From Kingdonia uniflora (lineage: Eukaryota > Streptophyta > Magnoliopsida > Ranunculales > Circaeasteraceae): DNA of 64,000 bases. Position numbers and translations under genes: made by a program. The notes under the pieces were generated by a model that saw nothing but the letters and a program-made list of their open reading frames with translations, was not told the origin of the DNA and did not search any database. Shown here piece after piece: positions 10,311-22,678 of the stretch. Position 1 is the stretch's first letter; every line of letters starts with the position of its first letter. Location of the stretch: NCBI GenBank assembly GCA_014058105.1, contig JACGCM010001329.1, positions 186,001 through 250,000 of the forward strand. The letters are read 5' to 3'.

Positions 10311-12490
10311 GTAACTGGGTTGGAGCCCGGTGTAGCCCATCGATGAACATTTGGATGTTCTGTACAGTTGCTAATCATACTACAATGTATAAAGATGGGG
10401 CCCTCAACGTCGGCCTGGTATTATGTGGGTTATGATTTGTATTTATCACTGGATATTTGAAACCCACTGGCAATGTATATACAGCAGGGTAGATAATTGT
10501 CACTTTGATGAGACAATATTCTAAGCATTAGAGGGATATATGATAGTCAATGCTGAGGATGTTTCTAAGAGATCTTGGAAAACACCATCATTATCTTATC
10601 TAAATCTATATACATAACTTAGGTGACAATAAGGTTCAACGCATTACAAACCTCTAATAGGTCATAAATGAATTGCCAGACACATTCATGGACACTATTG
10701 AAGTACCATAAGTATATATACCTGAAAGTAATACACCTACACAACAGAACATTCTGGGGGAACTAGTACCGCAGCTAAACGTTCCAGGGGAATTAGCACC
10801 ACAAACGAATCTAAGGCTCGTACTTAATGCAGAGCACCGTTGGAAGAAAGTATTTTAAGCTGGGGAGCTCTAGAATAAGGGACAAATATGACTAATGGTG
10901 TAGTCGATTTATCGAGGATGGAACCACCTATCGACGAGGTAATAATAACTACGCGACAAGTTGATGCATTACGAGACTAGCCCAGGATGCCACATACGGG
11001 TATGATGATAAGAAAATATCGATCTATTAAAAGTCTGTAATTGTACAGCATAAGATCGTTCAATAGAGATTTGTTGATAAGGTATTCATATTCACTGTTG
11101 TGCTTGTCATCAAAGATGAGGATTCAGAACCACTAATTGTAAATAACTATGTGTTGTTATACATTTGCCAAAGTGGGCATCTAAAATCTAAGTAGAGCTC
11201 AGCTTGCTAGCATAATGCGAGGTAATACAATTGAGCATGTCGGTTATAAAGGGAAAAGTACGTAAACATGATTAACTCAGAGAGATAATTTGGTCAACGC
11301 AAGACTAGTTGCTCAAGAAATCTTAAAGAGATCCGACATCGATTGCACTATGAAATATTACCCAATTATGGATACTATAACATTTTAGTACTGATCAGTC
11401 TGTCAAGTTGTCGAGGACAAGCTAGACATACGCCTGATATATACCGCGTATCTATATGGAAAACTAGTTACGGATATCTACATGAAGCTACCTAGGAAGA
11501 TATAAGCTTTTGAAAGTAATTAAGCCCGACACACAAGGTGTGTACGTAATAAAACTAAAAAAAATTATTGTTGACTTGAAGCAATCAGGGCCCATGAGAC
11601 ATAGTAAGTTGACTGAGTATTTCAAGGTCGGGGACTTGTAAATAGCCTTATCTATCCATGCGTTCTTATTTAGAACACGGATATTAGCTTCACTCATCAT
11701 AGCAATGTACTAAATGATTTGGATATTATTAGAACTCCGGGAAAGATCGCAAGAGCCGCCAAATACCTTAGGAAAGAATTCAAAATACATGACCTTAGGA
11801 AATCAAGTAGTGTCTCGATTTGCAAATCGAACATCTTAATAGTAGCATACTCATACACCAACCAATATATATCGGAAGAGTTATCTAACACTTTGATATG
11901 GATGTAGCACACGGTGCTAAGCCATTTATTGCATGTCCATCACTTGGGTGTGAGCAATGACATCTTTCACCATCCAAATGGGGGGAGAAACTCCTAGGGC
12001 TATAACGTCATAGCTAGAAGATGTTTTGCTATAGGTAGATGGGTATACTAGACCCGATGGCTCATTTGCAGTGAACTGTTTGGCCTACCATAGCTTTATT
12101 CTTACCCAAAGGCACTGGAGTGAGATCAGGTGTATTTTAAGGTATTTAATTGGTATGAATGACTGGGGTCTGTTCTACTCAAAATGGTAAGCATAAAAGT
12201 ATAGAGTACACTAATACATAATACTTCTCAGACCCACATAGAGGCCATTGTCAAATGGATTATGTGTTTATGTACAGAGATACATAAAGATTCTTAAAGA
12301 TCATTGAAGCCGACGGCGGTAGCTACACCTTGAACTACAAAGATTCTTGCACTTCATGAAGCTAGAAGAAGTTACCCCAGCATCATTAAAACATCAAGCT
12401 GAGGGCATGTAGCCGATCATCTGGAAGTAAGCATGATTGGAAATTATAGTGAAAGAATGCCTTAGGATACCGTGGAAATATAATCCTTCC
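10311..12490 (+). pseudogene. Decayed Ty1/copia pol fragment (Copia-A)
   Basis: Translating with many frame changes gives the end of copia integrase (INELPDTFMDT, about 10670), RT (TAYLYGKLVTDIYMKLP, about 11437; DLDIIRTPGKIARAAKYLRK, about 11720) and RNase H (about 12150-12450). Order integrase-RT-RNase H marks Ty1/copia. Dozens of stops and indels make it the oldest-looking element in the left half. Neither LTR is recognised; the Tat-1 LTR directly precedes it. Confidence 0.75.
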
Positions 12491-12506
12491 CACAGACGGC
12501 GCCAAA
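12488..12506 (-). other. Primer-binding site of orphan LTR
   Basis: On the minus strand the 19 bases read TTTGGCGCCGTCTGTGGGA directly after an LTR end CATTACA. This TGGCGCC-type site is characteristic of Athila/Tat-type Ty3/gypsy elements. Fewer than about 20 bases of internal sequence remain before the copia fragment. Confidence 0.7.
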
Positions 12507-13200
12507 TGTAATGGCCAAATTCTGTAAGCTCGAAATGGCATGGAATTCGCTATCACACCAATAAACCTGTAATAATATTCTAATGGAAATTAAGTAAGAA
12601 ATGACACAAGTAATTTTAGCATAGAAAACCTCTGAATAGGTAAAAAACTACGACATTGGGTGGAGGATTTTTATAAAAGGTATCTTTATTGCTTGAGGCG
12701 GATATCTTATTATAAGTGACCTCTAGATATAGAAATGGTTGAACCTTTTAACTAAGAAGTTGTAATATTTATGAGAATCTTGACAAGTAGTTTCATGGTG
12801 ATCTCTTGTGCAATTCTGTGGTCCTTGTCTCTTCTGGAACTTTTTTTTATATAGGCCTTCTCCGCAACTCATCATTGTGCTGAAGCACATTTTTCGAACA
12901 ATGTGGTTAGTGGCAGTTGACTGAGTAACTGACGAGTTCGTGAGAGACAGGTATTTTTGACTGGATAAGGTTTTTCAGTTTGAAGTTTGACCCACGTTCT
13001 TCACCAGTTCGTAGAGTAGGTTGGAATGTTGTCTGGAGAAGTTATGTTAAGAATGCATGTGTCTGAGATGGAGGTAATTCGAACTGGCAATAACTCGATT
13101 TTAGGTGGGATTGAGGGATAAGTCCCTACAGTAGTGAATATCTTGCTCAAGTTCTCTGAAGACTTTGTTGGAATGTAACCGAATAGCTGCCCATAAATCA
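12507..13200 (-). repeat. Orphan LTR, minus orientation (gypsy type)
   Basis: Read on the minus strand, the segment ends CCATTACA next to a primer-binding site, and has TATATAAAAAAAAG near 12850 as a TATA region. The 5' end of the LTR (right side here) is not certain; about 13200-13260 is a guess. It does not match the Tat LTRs or the copia LTRs in this window. Its coding region is absent. Confidence 0.55.
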
Positions 13201-13306
13201 ATCAAATATCATCTAAAAATTTTAAACCATCAAATTCTTCATACGAAATTCAAGTAAACCCCCCCCCCCCAATATTGTATGATATATAATCACGAATCAA
13301 CTGTAT

Positions 13307-13311
13307 TTTTC
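13307..13311 (+). repeat. Target duplication of Copia-B, left
   Basis: TTTTC, repeated exactly at 18523-18527. Confidence 0.85.
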
Positions 13312-13917
13312 TATTAAGAATCGAGGTAGCTACTCTCTCCTCTCTGACAAGAACGATACGCAGAAATCACCAACACAAGTTGTAAATCAACAAAGAACAA
13401 TATAAATGACACAAAGATTTTCCCGGAGGAGGGAAGTGGAAAACCCTTGCGGATGAAAAACCACTCCCCACGAATAATTTACTATGATATCAAATTGGTT
13501 ACAATGATCTTTCAAGCGTTTCAAGCTTTTAATGGAGTCTCTTCAAACCCTAGCCTCTCTAAGATTAAACTCACACAAGATAAGCTAACAAAATAACCTA
13601 AGTCCCCTTTATATAGTAGAGAACTTAAAATACAAGTATAACGGATCTTGAGGCAAACCCAATGACTTAGAATAACATCTAAAGCAAACCTGTGCCAAGC
13701 TCGCTCGAACGGCATCCAAGCCCGCTCGAATGACTTTAACTCCTGGGCCAAAATTTTAGGGAGCTGTAAAAGGGTCGCTCGAACGACTTTACGATAATTG
13801 GTCTTCATCCCTAGAAACGTGACAACTCGTTTGAACGGCATCCAAGCTCGTTCGAACGACTTTGACAATATCAGTCTTCAAAAATTCCATTCTTCACATT
13901 CGAGTTCACACCCAACA
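13312..13917 (-). repeat. 3' LTR of Copia-B (606 bp)
   Basis: On the minus strand TGTTGGGTGTGAACTC...TTAATA. The right part (U3) holds repeats of the TCGTTCGAACGAC motif; TATATAAAGGGG lies near 13610. The U3 half is strikingly similar to the LTRs of the chromovirus at 33595-39444 (see findings). Confidence 0.9.
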
Positions 13918-13930
13918 ATCTTCTACTTGA
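13918..13930 (-). other. Polypurine tract of Copia-B
   Basis: On the minus strand AAGTAGAAGAT immediately precedes the TGTTGGG of the 3' LTR, a copia-type tract. Confidence 0.65.
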
Positions 13931-13990
13931 AATCAAATCCCATAACCCATCTCCAGATCTCCAAATGAATTACTCGCTCTACCCGGACCT

Positions 13991-16900
13991 TCAATCTTGA
14001 AGACCTACAGAAGTTGTACATGTTGTCAACTTCTGAAAAATCACCACATTCGTAAACATACCGGCCAGATTCACATCAGTATGAATCTTTACAAGCTTTA
14101 AAATACTGTCCCCGAGGATCGAATGAATATAGTGATATTGAATAACAATGTGCTTGGTCCTAGAATGAAAAGATGAATTCTTCGCTAAGTGTATAACATT
14201 TTGACCATCACTATAAAACTTAGGAAAAAATTGTTCTCAACCAAGCTCTTTGCACGCTTTTGTAGCTGTAACATATTCCGCCTCCGTCGTAGACAAAGCT
14301 ACAATCTTCTATAACCTAGAAACCCATGTAACTGCACCGCTTCCCAATATAAAAACAAAACTACTAGTGTTCTTTTGCCTATCAATGTCACCCGCCATAT
14401 CAGAATCAACTAAAACCTTTAAGCATATCTGAGAACCCCAATAACATTATGCCATATCTTGAGTCCCCTTTAGATACCCTAGTATCAATTTCACAGCTCT
14501 CCAATGCTTCTTGCCTGGATTACTCATATACCTACTAACAACTTCCACTGCTTGGGCAATATCTGGTCTCGTACAAATCATAACGTACATTAGGCTACCA
14601 ATCTCGGATTGATAAGGAACCTTCTGCATCTCATCGCAATCCTTCTGCCTCATCGGACAATAATCCTTTGATAATTTGAAGTGACCTCCCAATGGTGTAC
14701 TATCAACCTTAGCACCATCCATGTTAAGCCGCTTCAGTACTTTTCCGATGTACTCAGCTTGAGACAACTTCAATTCTTGCTACTTTCTGCACCTTGTAAC
14801 ACGCATACAAAGAACTTATTTCACCATACCCAAGTCCTTCATAGAAACCTCCCGGGATAATAGTTCCTTCAACTTGATAATTTTTTCCATGTCAGCACTT
14901 ACTACCAACATATCATCTACATACAGAAGTAGAATAATATACTAGTTCCCCGTATTCTTGATAAAACAACATTAATCTGCATTGCTCTTTGAATAGCTAA
15001 TTCTAGCCATTAGCTGTTTCAACTTCAAATACTACTGTCTCGGTGCTTATTTTAAATTGTATAAACTCTTCGTGTGCCTAAACACAAGATCTTCTTTTCC
15101 TTTAACTGAATACCCTTCTAGCTGCTTCATATAAATTTCTTTATCAAGTTTACCGCAAAGAAATGCTGTCTTGACATCAAGTTGCTCAAGATGCAAATCT
15201 TCAACAGCAACTATATTCATCACAACCCGAATAGTAGACATCTTCACAATAGAAGCAAAGATCTCGCCGAAATCAACGCCATCTTTTTGCTAAAATCCCT
15301 TTACCACAAGTCTAGCCTTGAATCTTCCTGAACCGTCAGATTCCTGCTTTAGTCTATATACCCACTTGTTGTGCAATGCTCTCTTCCCCTTCAGTAACCA
15401 AACTACATCCAAAGTTCGATTAACTAATAATGACTTCATCTCCTCATCCACAGCAAGCTCACACTTTCTCTTGGCTTCCACATCAAAAGCCTCCTTGTAA
15501 CTTTCAGGTTCGCCACCATCTGTAAGTAACAAGTGATTTAAGGAATTAACGTACCTTGCCAGAATTTTTGCAACACTCGAATCCTTTCGAAGTGCTATCG
15601 GAATGTTTAGATCATTAGGTTCCTCATTTTGATCCGATGCATCGGACTCAACAATGACTTCTACATCATCCTCTCGAGAGGGTTCATCATCTTCAATGTT
15701 GACACTTTCCGCTACTTTACCTCGAATCTTTTCCACAGGTACTTTGATATCTTTATACAAGACTTTCTCATTAAATGTAGCATTATGGCTCCGGATAACT
15801 TTCCAATTCTTTGCATCCCAAAACTGGTATCCAAACTCATCACCACCGTATCCAATGAATATGCATTTTGTCGACTTTACATCTAGCTTTGTCCTTGTAT
15901 CTGAATCATTAAGCACATAGGAGGTACAACCAAAAATACGTAAGTAATTAAGATTTTCCTCTTTACTGGTCCATGTTTCTTCAGGAAGTCCAAAATCCAA
16001 AGCCGTTGAAGGCCCTCTGTTAATAAAGTACGCCGCCATACTTGCCGTATTCGCCCAAAAACACATTGGAAATCCAGTATTGAGTCTCATATTCCTCGCT
16101 CTTTTGTTTATTATTTGGTTCATGCGTTCTGCAATACCATTTTGTTGTGGTGTTCCGAGAATAATCTTCTATCTCCTAATCCCGTTTGATGCGCAAAAGT
16201 CTTCAAACTCGTCACTATAGTATTCACCCTCATTATCTGACATGAGACACTTCAGTTTTAAACTTGCTTCATTTTCAACTAGAACCCTCCACCTCTTAAA
16301 TTTATGAAACACGTCTGACTTGTTCTTCACGAAGTAGACTCATAGTTTATGAGTAGCGTCATCGATAAAAGTAACGTAATAATGAGAACCACTAAGAAAA
16401 GACACCTTGGTTGGCCCGAAAACATCTGTGTGTACAAGATCAAGATTTTTGGGTTTCCTTGATCTTTCAGATAATTTAAAATTGACTTTCTTCTGTTTCG
16501 CAAGAATACACTCTTCACAAAACTTAAGATCAACCTTAGCAATACCCTCTAGCTTTCCCTTTGTTACCATTATCTTCATCCCCTTTTCACTCATGTGGTC
16601 CAGCCATTTGTGCCACGTACTTGTATCAATCCCCGAAGTGGCCGCACAAATAGTAGAAATTGTATTTTATGTTGTATACATCGTTCCTTGTCGTAAGCCT
16701 CGAGCTACCAACATAGCTCCCTTTGTAACCTTTCAGAAGGTTGCACCAAAGGTACTCACATATCCTCCATCATCTACCAATTTGCTAACCGATATAAGGT
16801 TACGCCCCAATTTAGGTACAAGTCACACATTTTGTAAAACCAACATTCCCCTTGAAGGTAACAACAACTTAATATTTCCCTTTCCAATAATATTGCGTAC

Positions 16901-17861
16901 ACTCTTATCTGTAATAAAGACCGTGCCGAAGTCGCCTTTGACAATATTAGTTAGAAAACCTACATTTGCAGTCACATGGAAAGAGGCGCCCGAATCAACA
17001 ATCCAAGATTCGTTAACATCGTCACATAATAGTAGTAGAGCCTCGTCAGAACTAGCCTCATCAGTGAGGTTCATTGTATCTTTCTCTTCATCATCAAACT
17101 TCTTAGAAGAAGAAGAGTTACAATCTCGTCTAAAGTGACCCTTCTTTCCACAAGTCCAGCACGCACCGGGCGGCTTAGACTTTCCTCTTGACTGTGATCG
17201 ACCCCGTCAAAATTTTGGCCCTTTTTTATAAGACCTCCCCCTTTCCTTGACGTTCAACATACTGCCATTTGAACTCAAAGAGTATTCAGATGTTTTACGT
17301 CTATTATCTTCACTCATAATCAACGAGACTATAGTGTCAAATTTGATATCTTCCTTCCCCGATGAGTTGCTCATAGCTGTAATGAATCATTCCCAGCTTT
17401 CTGGCATCTGCTCTAGAAGTGCCACGCTCTCACCTCCTCAGTAAAAGTGATTTTAACGGATTCCAGTTGAGCGTGTATGGTATTGAACTCACTGATGTGA
17501 GCTTACATACTACTATTATCCTTCATCTTCAAAGTAAACAAGCACCGTAAAAAGTGTACTTTATTTGCCCCAGACGGTTCTGAGTACATAGCGGATAATG
17601 TCTTCATCAAACCCTTCGTAGTCGTAACTTTGGAGATCATGTGCAGAATTTGAGATGACAACGCAAACCTAACGGTTCCAAACGCCTTGCTATCCAATCG
17701 CGCCCACTTATCAGTATCGTATTCTGCTGGCATCATCTCTCAACTCCACCCAGTGGTAAATCAAGATCCTTATGATAGTGGTAATCTTCTATCTGCATCT
17801 TCCACACTCCAAAATTTGATCTATTGAATTTTGTGATCTTCAACTTCTCTTGATCGGCCAT
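13991..17861 (-). pseudogene. Copia-B gag-pol polyprotein (decayed)
   Basis: ATG at 17861 (MADQEKLKITKFN), stop at 13991. Gag to about 17200; CCHC zinc knuckle CWTCGKKGHFRRDC near 17150; aspartic protease WIVDSGASFH near 17010; integrase with VHTDVFGP (about 16430), MSDNEGEY (about 16230) and NGIAERMNQ (about 16130), keeping the Asp-Asp-Glu residues; RT with QLDVKTAFLCG (about 15170) and YVDDML (about 14920); RNase H with DSDMAGD and STTEAEY (about 14400-14260); C-terminus to 13991. About 1290 codons, normal for the superfamily. Stops occur in gag, RT and RNase H, plus small frameshifts, so no full product is expected. Confidence 0.9.
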
Positions 17862-17891
17862 CGCTCTTTACCATACAAGCCCTAACACTCA

Positions 17892-17904
17892 TTCTGATAC
17901 CAAT
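17892..17904 (-). other. Primer-binding site of Copia-B
   Basis: On the minus strand TTGGTATCAGAAT follows the 5' LTR end AACA, matching the initiator-methionine tRNA 3' end (TGGTATCAGAGC) for the first ten bases. Confidence 0.85.
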
Positions 17905-18522
17905 TGTTAAAAATTGAGGTAGCTACTCTTTCCACTCTGATAAGAACGATATGTAGAAATTGCCAACTCAAGTAGCAAATCAACAAAGAACGATATAAAG
18001 GACACATAGATTTTCTCGGGGGAGGGAAGTGGAAAACCCTTACGGAAGAAAAACCACTCCCCACGAAAAATTCACTATAATATTAAATAGGTTACAATGA
18101 TCTCTCAAGCTTTTAATGAAGTCTCTTCAAACCTTAGCCTCTCTAAGATTAAACTCACACAAGATAGGCTAACAAAATAATCTAAGTCCCCTTTATATAG
18201 TAGGGAACTTAAAATACAAGTATAACGGATTTTGAGGCAAACCCAACGACTCATAATAACATCTAAAACAAACCTACGCCAAGCTCGCTCGAACATCATC
18301 CAAGCCCGTTCAAAAAACTTTGACTCCTGGGCCAAAATTCTAGGGAGTTGTAAAAGGGTCGTTCGAATGACTCTCAACCTCGTTCGAATGACTTTACGAT
18401 AATTGGTCTTCAGCCCTAGAAACATGACAACTCGTTCAAACGGCATCTAAGCTCGTTCAAACAACTTTGACAATATCAGTCTTCGACAATTCCATTCTTC
18501 ACATTCAAGTTCACACCCAACA
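17905..18522 (-). repeat. 5' LTR of Copia-B (618 bp)
   Basis: Pairs with 13312-13917 throughout. On the minus strand TGTTGGGTGTGAACTT...AATTTTTAACA, with TATATAAAGGGG near 18190. The promoter would drive the gag-pol frame to the left. Confidence 0.9.
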
Positions 18523-18527
18523 TTTTC
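18523..18527 (+). repeat. Target duplication of Copia-B, right
   Basis: TTTTC, identical to 13307-13311. Confidence 0.85.
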
Positions 18528-18920
18528 TTGTTCAATGTTATTGGTATATATAGATGTATATCTTTTGTTAGGAACCCTAACTTACTCTTATTTCTATTAT
18601 AATTGATGTAGCTTAGTTTCCTTTTATTTCCAATTAACAACTAGAGCCAAATTAGTAAGTTGAGTCTTAATTATCCAATAACTGCAATTAGCATGTTATT
18701 TACTTATTAAAGGGGAGTACATGATAAAATTAAGAGCAACTCTTATTATTAATAAACTTAGTATTCGTTTAGTCTCGTTAATTATTATTTTTTTGCAAAA
18801 AGTTTAGAATTTATTAATAAGGAAAACAACCTTCTCCTTACTGATCATGTGTTATTACCTGGAAAGCCCAACCAAAGAAAAAAAATGGTAAACATTACCC
18901 AAAAAGGAAAAATACAAACT
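18528..18920. other. AT-rich flank and LINE 3' tail
   Basis: No ORF of interest. The first half is AT-rich unique-looking sequence; the last 80 bases lead into the minus-strand LINE fragment and probably contain its 3' untranslated end. Confidence 0.4.
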
Positions 18921-19343
18921 TCATCTAACTTTTACTCTAAAGTACTCCATGTATGGTTCTTCTACTCTTGTAAGAAACTCAGGCCTGCCTTTACACCATT
19001 CACAGCAGTGATTATTTGTTGTTGATCCCCTCCTTACAATTTGATCTGCTACAAAATTAGTTTCTCTCCATATGTGCGAAAATCTGATATTGTCAATTTT
19101 CTCCAACAGTATGCTCCATTTTGCCTTGACTGCCCATGGAATTTTTCTTGCTGTAAATGCTTTGAATGCAGCTTTTGAGTCTAATACTATCCAAAGTTTC
19201 ATCCATCCTCTACTTATAGCTTTTTCAACACCCTCTATTATTGCATGTATCTCAGCCACATAATTTTCCATTGTTCCCACTGCCTTGCTGTATGATCCTA
19301 GCATATCACCTACATTGTTCTTGTATATGATCCCAATACATGT
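18921..19343 (-). pseudogene. LINE RNase H domain fragment (LINE-1)
   Basis: A minus-strand frame of about 140 codons with no stop: IGIIYKNN...GDMLGSYSKAVGTMENYVAE, then LDSKAAFKAF and FSHIWRETNFVADQIVRRG. This is the RNase H domain found at the C-terminus of plant L1-type LINE ORF2 proteins (and in RNase H-like cellular proteins). The frame is cut at 19343 by the Tat-2 5' LTR; the rest of the LINE is not found beyond Tat-2. A second, different copy of the domain lies in LINE-2 at 40100-40640. Confidence 0.8.
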
Positions 19344-20146
19344 TGTAGTAGCCTACTCATAGCCTTCCAAGACTAATCAAATACCCGAAGCCTACATCAA
19401 AGCCTACCAAAAAACTCGAAGCCCATGGAACCCACAAGACAGCCAAAGACATATGGTCTACCCGAAGCCTTCCGAGACTATCTGAACACTCGAAGGTCAC
19501 ATCAAAGCTTACAGAAGACTCAAAGTCTAATATATTCAAAATCACTTGGGCGCAGGGCCCAAACAAAGCTTTCCAAGACTAATCGATCACTCAAAGCCTA
19601 CTGCAAGATTCGAAGCCAGAAGCATTTATGCAGCATATAATCTAACACAAGTTTCAAGATGACTTCAATCATATCAGTGTATGGTCGAAGGCAGATAAAC
19701 CTGATAGACAACTCACCAGACAATTTACCAGAACAAAGTACCAGATAGCGACAGTGGCAAAACCGATCTTCCATACTGGACAGTTTCCCTAAAATAGTAT
19801 ACATGTAACACGACCTCTCTATGATAACTTACCCTTTCCTATCTCTTATAGATAGGGGAGGGGAGCCATCATAAAGAGGTTAGAAAAAACTTAGCTCAAA
19901 CCACCCCATAAGATTAGAAACCTTCGAGCATACTCGAGCTCCGACCAATCCGAACTGTAATCTCACATATATATTAAGTTCCCTTTTTAAAATCCTCGCT
20001 AGAGGTCATGGTGAATCCTATTTCTTGGACTCCACGCAACTGTGTTAACATAGTATAACCTTATATTGGTATTCGACTTACGTAGTATAACCTTAATCCC
20101 ATGGTATAAGGGCGCAAACTCTCCTCTACAAGATTACGCCCCTATA
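19344..20146 (+). repeat. 5' LTR of Tat-2 (803 bp)
   Basis: Starts TGTAGTAGCCTACTCATAGC and ends ATTACGCCCCTATA. TATA-like CTTATAGATAGG near 19848. It corresponds base for base in layout with 31009-31810, with many substitutions. Confidence 0.88.
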
Positions 20147-20165
20147 TTTGGCATCATTTGTGCTA
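20147..20165 (+). other. Degenerate primer-binding site of Tat-2
   Basis: TTTGGCATCATTTGTGCTA directly follows the 5' LTR and resembles the TGGCGCC-type site of Tat/Athila elements (compare the well-kept one at 12488-12506). Confidence 0.55.
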
Positions 20166-21826
20166 TACCCACAACCCTTAATCCATTTTTTATCCCTCTA
20201 CCCATATCTGATGGTCCCCACCCTTTGTTCCACCTCAGCCATTATTGGCACCCCTGCTGACGGTATTGCCGCCCAGCTAGCCCTTATAAGCCAATAGTTC
20301 TCTCAAGTAGAAGAGCGTCACACCAACCAACTTCATCTCGAACGTGAAGATACCCGTTAGGAGCTTGAAGCCGAACGGCAGCGCCGTTTGGAAAAAAATA
20401 GCAGACAACACCAAGCTCTCGATGAGCTACACCATACAGTTCACGAACTATAATAGGTACAAACCCAGGATGCCCTTGTGCGTTCCCGAGCCCCTGTACC
20501 CTTGCATATATCTCCTCACGCGCGCCTAAGCTACCACTTTTATACTAAGGTGCCATCGATCCACCTCTGTGCCAAAGGTGCCCCCAGTAACACACCCGAA
20601 GGTTTGATACACCTCAGCGTCCCCATTTTAGAGGACTCGTGCGACTCCACTCTCTGAACTTCCTGACACCACCCAAGGCGTACTGCTCAGGAACACCTGG
20701 GAGAATGCAGCGTAGAGCACACTCACAACCCGCGACCCTACCACTCACAACCTCGCCATTTTCCCTCTCGAGCAGCCTATCTGACCCAATAGGAGCTTGA
20801 CCAAAAAATTCACACTACCATCCGCATAAGTGTCAGCCTCACTTCATACTCTTGAAGTCGCCTTAATAATTCCATCTGCCTAAAGCTCCTCTCGAGGTAC
20901 CTATGAACTTCTATACCCCAAAAATTTGCAAATATCGAAACACCGATCTTCAATCCCATGTACTCGAGTTCCAAAACACTTTAAGCCTTCACTCCTCCAC
21001 CGACCACATCATATGTCGAATGTTCCCTACTAGCCTTACTGATATCCCCCCCAAGTGGTACCATAGCCTCCCCAATGGGTCTATTCAAAGCTTTGAACAT
21101 CTATCCAATTTGTTCATCTCTCATTTTACCTTCAACAAAGACCGCGAAGTCCGAGTAGATGCCCTCTTCAACTTCTGGAAGACACCCGTCGAAACACTCG
21201 AGAACTTTATCAAACGTTTCCTCAACGAATCGTGCAAAGTTAAGAACCTCAATTGCGTGAATGTCATGTTAGCCAACTCAAATGCCTTGCCCGACCACAA
21301 CCGTGTCAAAAAATACATCGTCCTCCAAAAGCCCTGAATCCTCGAAGAGATGTTGTCCAAAGTAAATGGATACATTAACCACGAACGTCTCCGTAAAACT
21401 AATCACCAGGGACATGCCCCCACCAGCAACCACAATAAGCCACAACAACCAAACATAACCATGGTCGCTCCTATCTACAACGAGACCGACAACCAAAAAC
21501 GCGGCAATTTCGATGGCCAATCCACTGAGCTTCGCAAGAAGCGACCCATGCCAGTCCTACCTAAACTTATTGTCCCCATCAGTACCATACAACCAATCAT
21601 CCAGGCCAATCCTATTTGGCAAACCCCTTACCCCATCGAAGTCAAGAAGGATAAACCATATTTCCATAACCATAAGTGCAACTATCATCCCACTAACAAG
21701 TGTTACGCGTTACAACGATCACTAGAGATGATACTCAAAGCATGGTGCCCGCACCAATATGTCGTTGATCTCCCAAGTTACCTCGATGGGTCATTTCTCA
21801 AGCCTCCGATGGTCCCGAATGCATGA
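20166..21826 (+). pseudogene. Tat-2 gag (decayed)
   Basis: No safe start codon. A proline-rich beginning and a charged probable coiled coil (EELTN-like: LEREDTR, LEAERQRRLEKN, about 20335-20410) are followed by a retrotransposon gag core at 20903-21337 (FQNTLSLHSS, FPTSLTDIPPKWYHSLP, FNFWKTPVETLENFIKRF) and a linker at 21350-21826 with CNYHPTNKCYALQRSLE near 21680, a region where a CxxC..H-type zinc-binding motif is expected in this family. Stops and one frame change separate the parts. Gag would form the particle that packages element RNA. Confidence 0.75.
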
Positions 21827-21979
21827 CCCAATGAAGTACACATCTTTCAAGCCCATATGATCAAAGTCAACAATATCGATAGCGGTTACACCCAAAGTAA
21901 GTGAAAGTGGGTCGAAGAATGTTACAAACTTACTTATCAATAAAAACTCTCAGTCCCCCTACCCGAATCTAGTCATTAC

Positions 21980-22470
21980 CCTCGACCCGAAGGTATATCA
22001 TTCATCGGCTGTGACATCTCTCATGTTCATTTTCCTTATTCTGACCTCTTAGTCATCATGGTAAAAATAGAACACCTCATTCTCCACACAATGCTCATCA
22101 ACACCGAAAGTACAGCCGATGTGTTTTTCCTTCAAACAGTTAGAGTTATGCAAAAGACCGATCTGATCACCCCTGCCAGCGTCAAACTGAAAGGCTTCAA
22201 CGGCTTAATAGAAGTTATTGTATGAAGAATCAGCCTCCCCATCACCACCGACTCAATGGTTTTATAAACCAACTTCTTTGTCATTAACAAAAAATTATAA
22301 TACCTCGGCATTTTGGGCCGCGACTGGCTCAACACCATGAAGGCCATACCTTTGACCTATCACCAAGTTCTGCGTTTCACCACCCCATGTGGAATCTGGG
22401 ATATGAAAGGATCCCAAAGATTGGCTCAATCTTACGAGCATCTAGAAATCGATCTTACACGGAAACTGGT
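21980..22470 (+). pseudogene. Tat-2 aspartic protease region (catalytic motif lost)
   Basis: The open frame shows GCDISHVHFPYSDLLVIMVK, then LINTESTADVFF near 22090, where the family has an Asp-Thr-Gly triad: the active Asp reads Asn and the Gly reads Glu. LGILGRDWLNTMKAIPL near 22310 marks the end of the fold. Three further stops occur. No active protease could be made. Confidence 0.75.
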
Positions 22471-22678
22471 CAAACCATAGCAATCACAGCAACTCTCCCT
22501 CCCTAACCCATCGACCCCATATACCAACACACCAACCATTGAACCCATAGTATATATTGAACTCGATAGCCCTGGTCGAGGTACATTTATTGGAAGCTCC
22601 TTGGTAGACGACAAAAAACTTCAACTTGATATATTCCATTGATCCAACAAAGATGTCTTAGCCTGAACATTCCACGAG

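Larger units (their letters stand above)
13312..18522 (-). mobile_element. Copia-B: complete Ty1/copia element
   Basis: A 5.2-kb minus-strand element with two LTRs (13312-13917 and 17905-18522), an exact 5-bp duplication TTTTC on both sides, an initiator-Met-tRNA type primer-binding site, a polypurine tract and a single gag-pol reading frame in the order gag, zinc knuckle, protease, integrase, RT, RNase H. Structure is complete, but the frame has several stops and shifts. The LTRs differ at many positions, so the insertion is not recent. Confidence 0.92.

Noticed and set aside
13259..13270. Poly-C run of 12 before Copia-B
   Set aside because: Simple repeat; no link to a gene or an element end beyond nearness.
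16407..17138. 243-codon + strand ORF, the longest on that strand in this area
   Set aside because: It is the reverse of the Copia-B protease and integrase frame; the minus strand has all the motifs.
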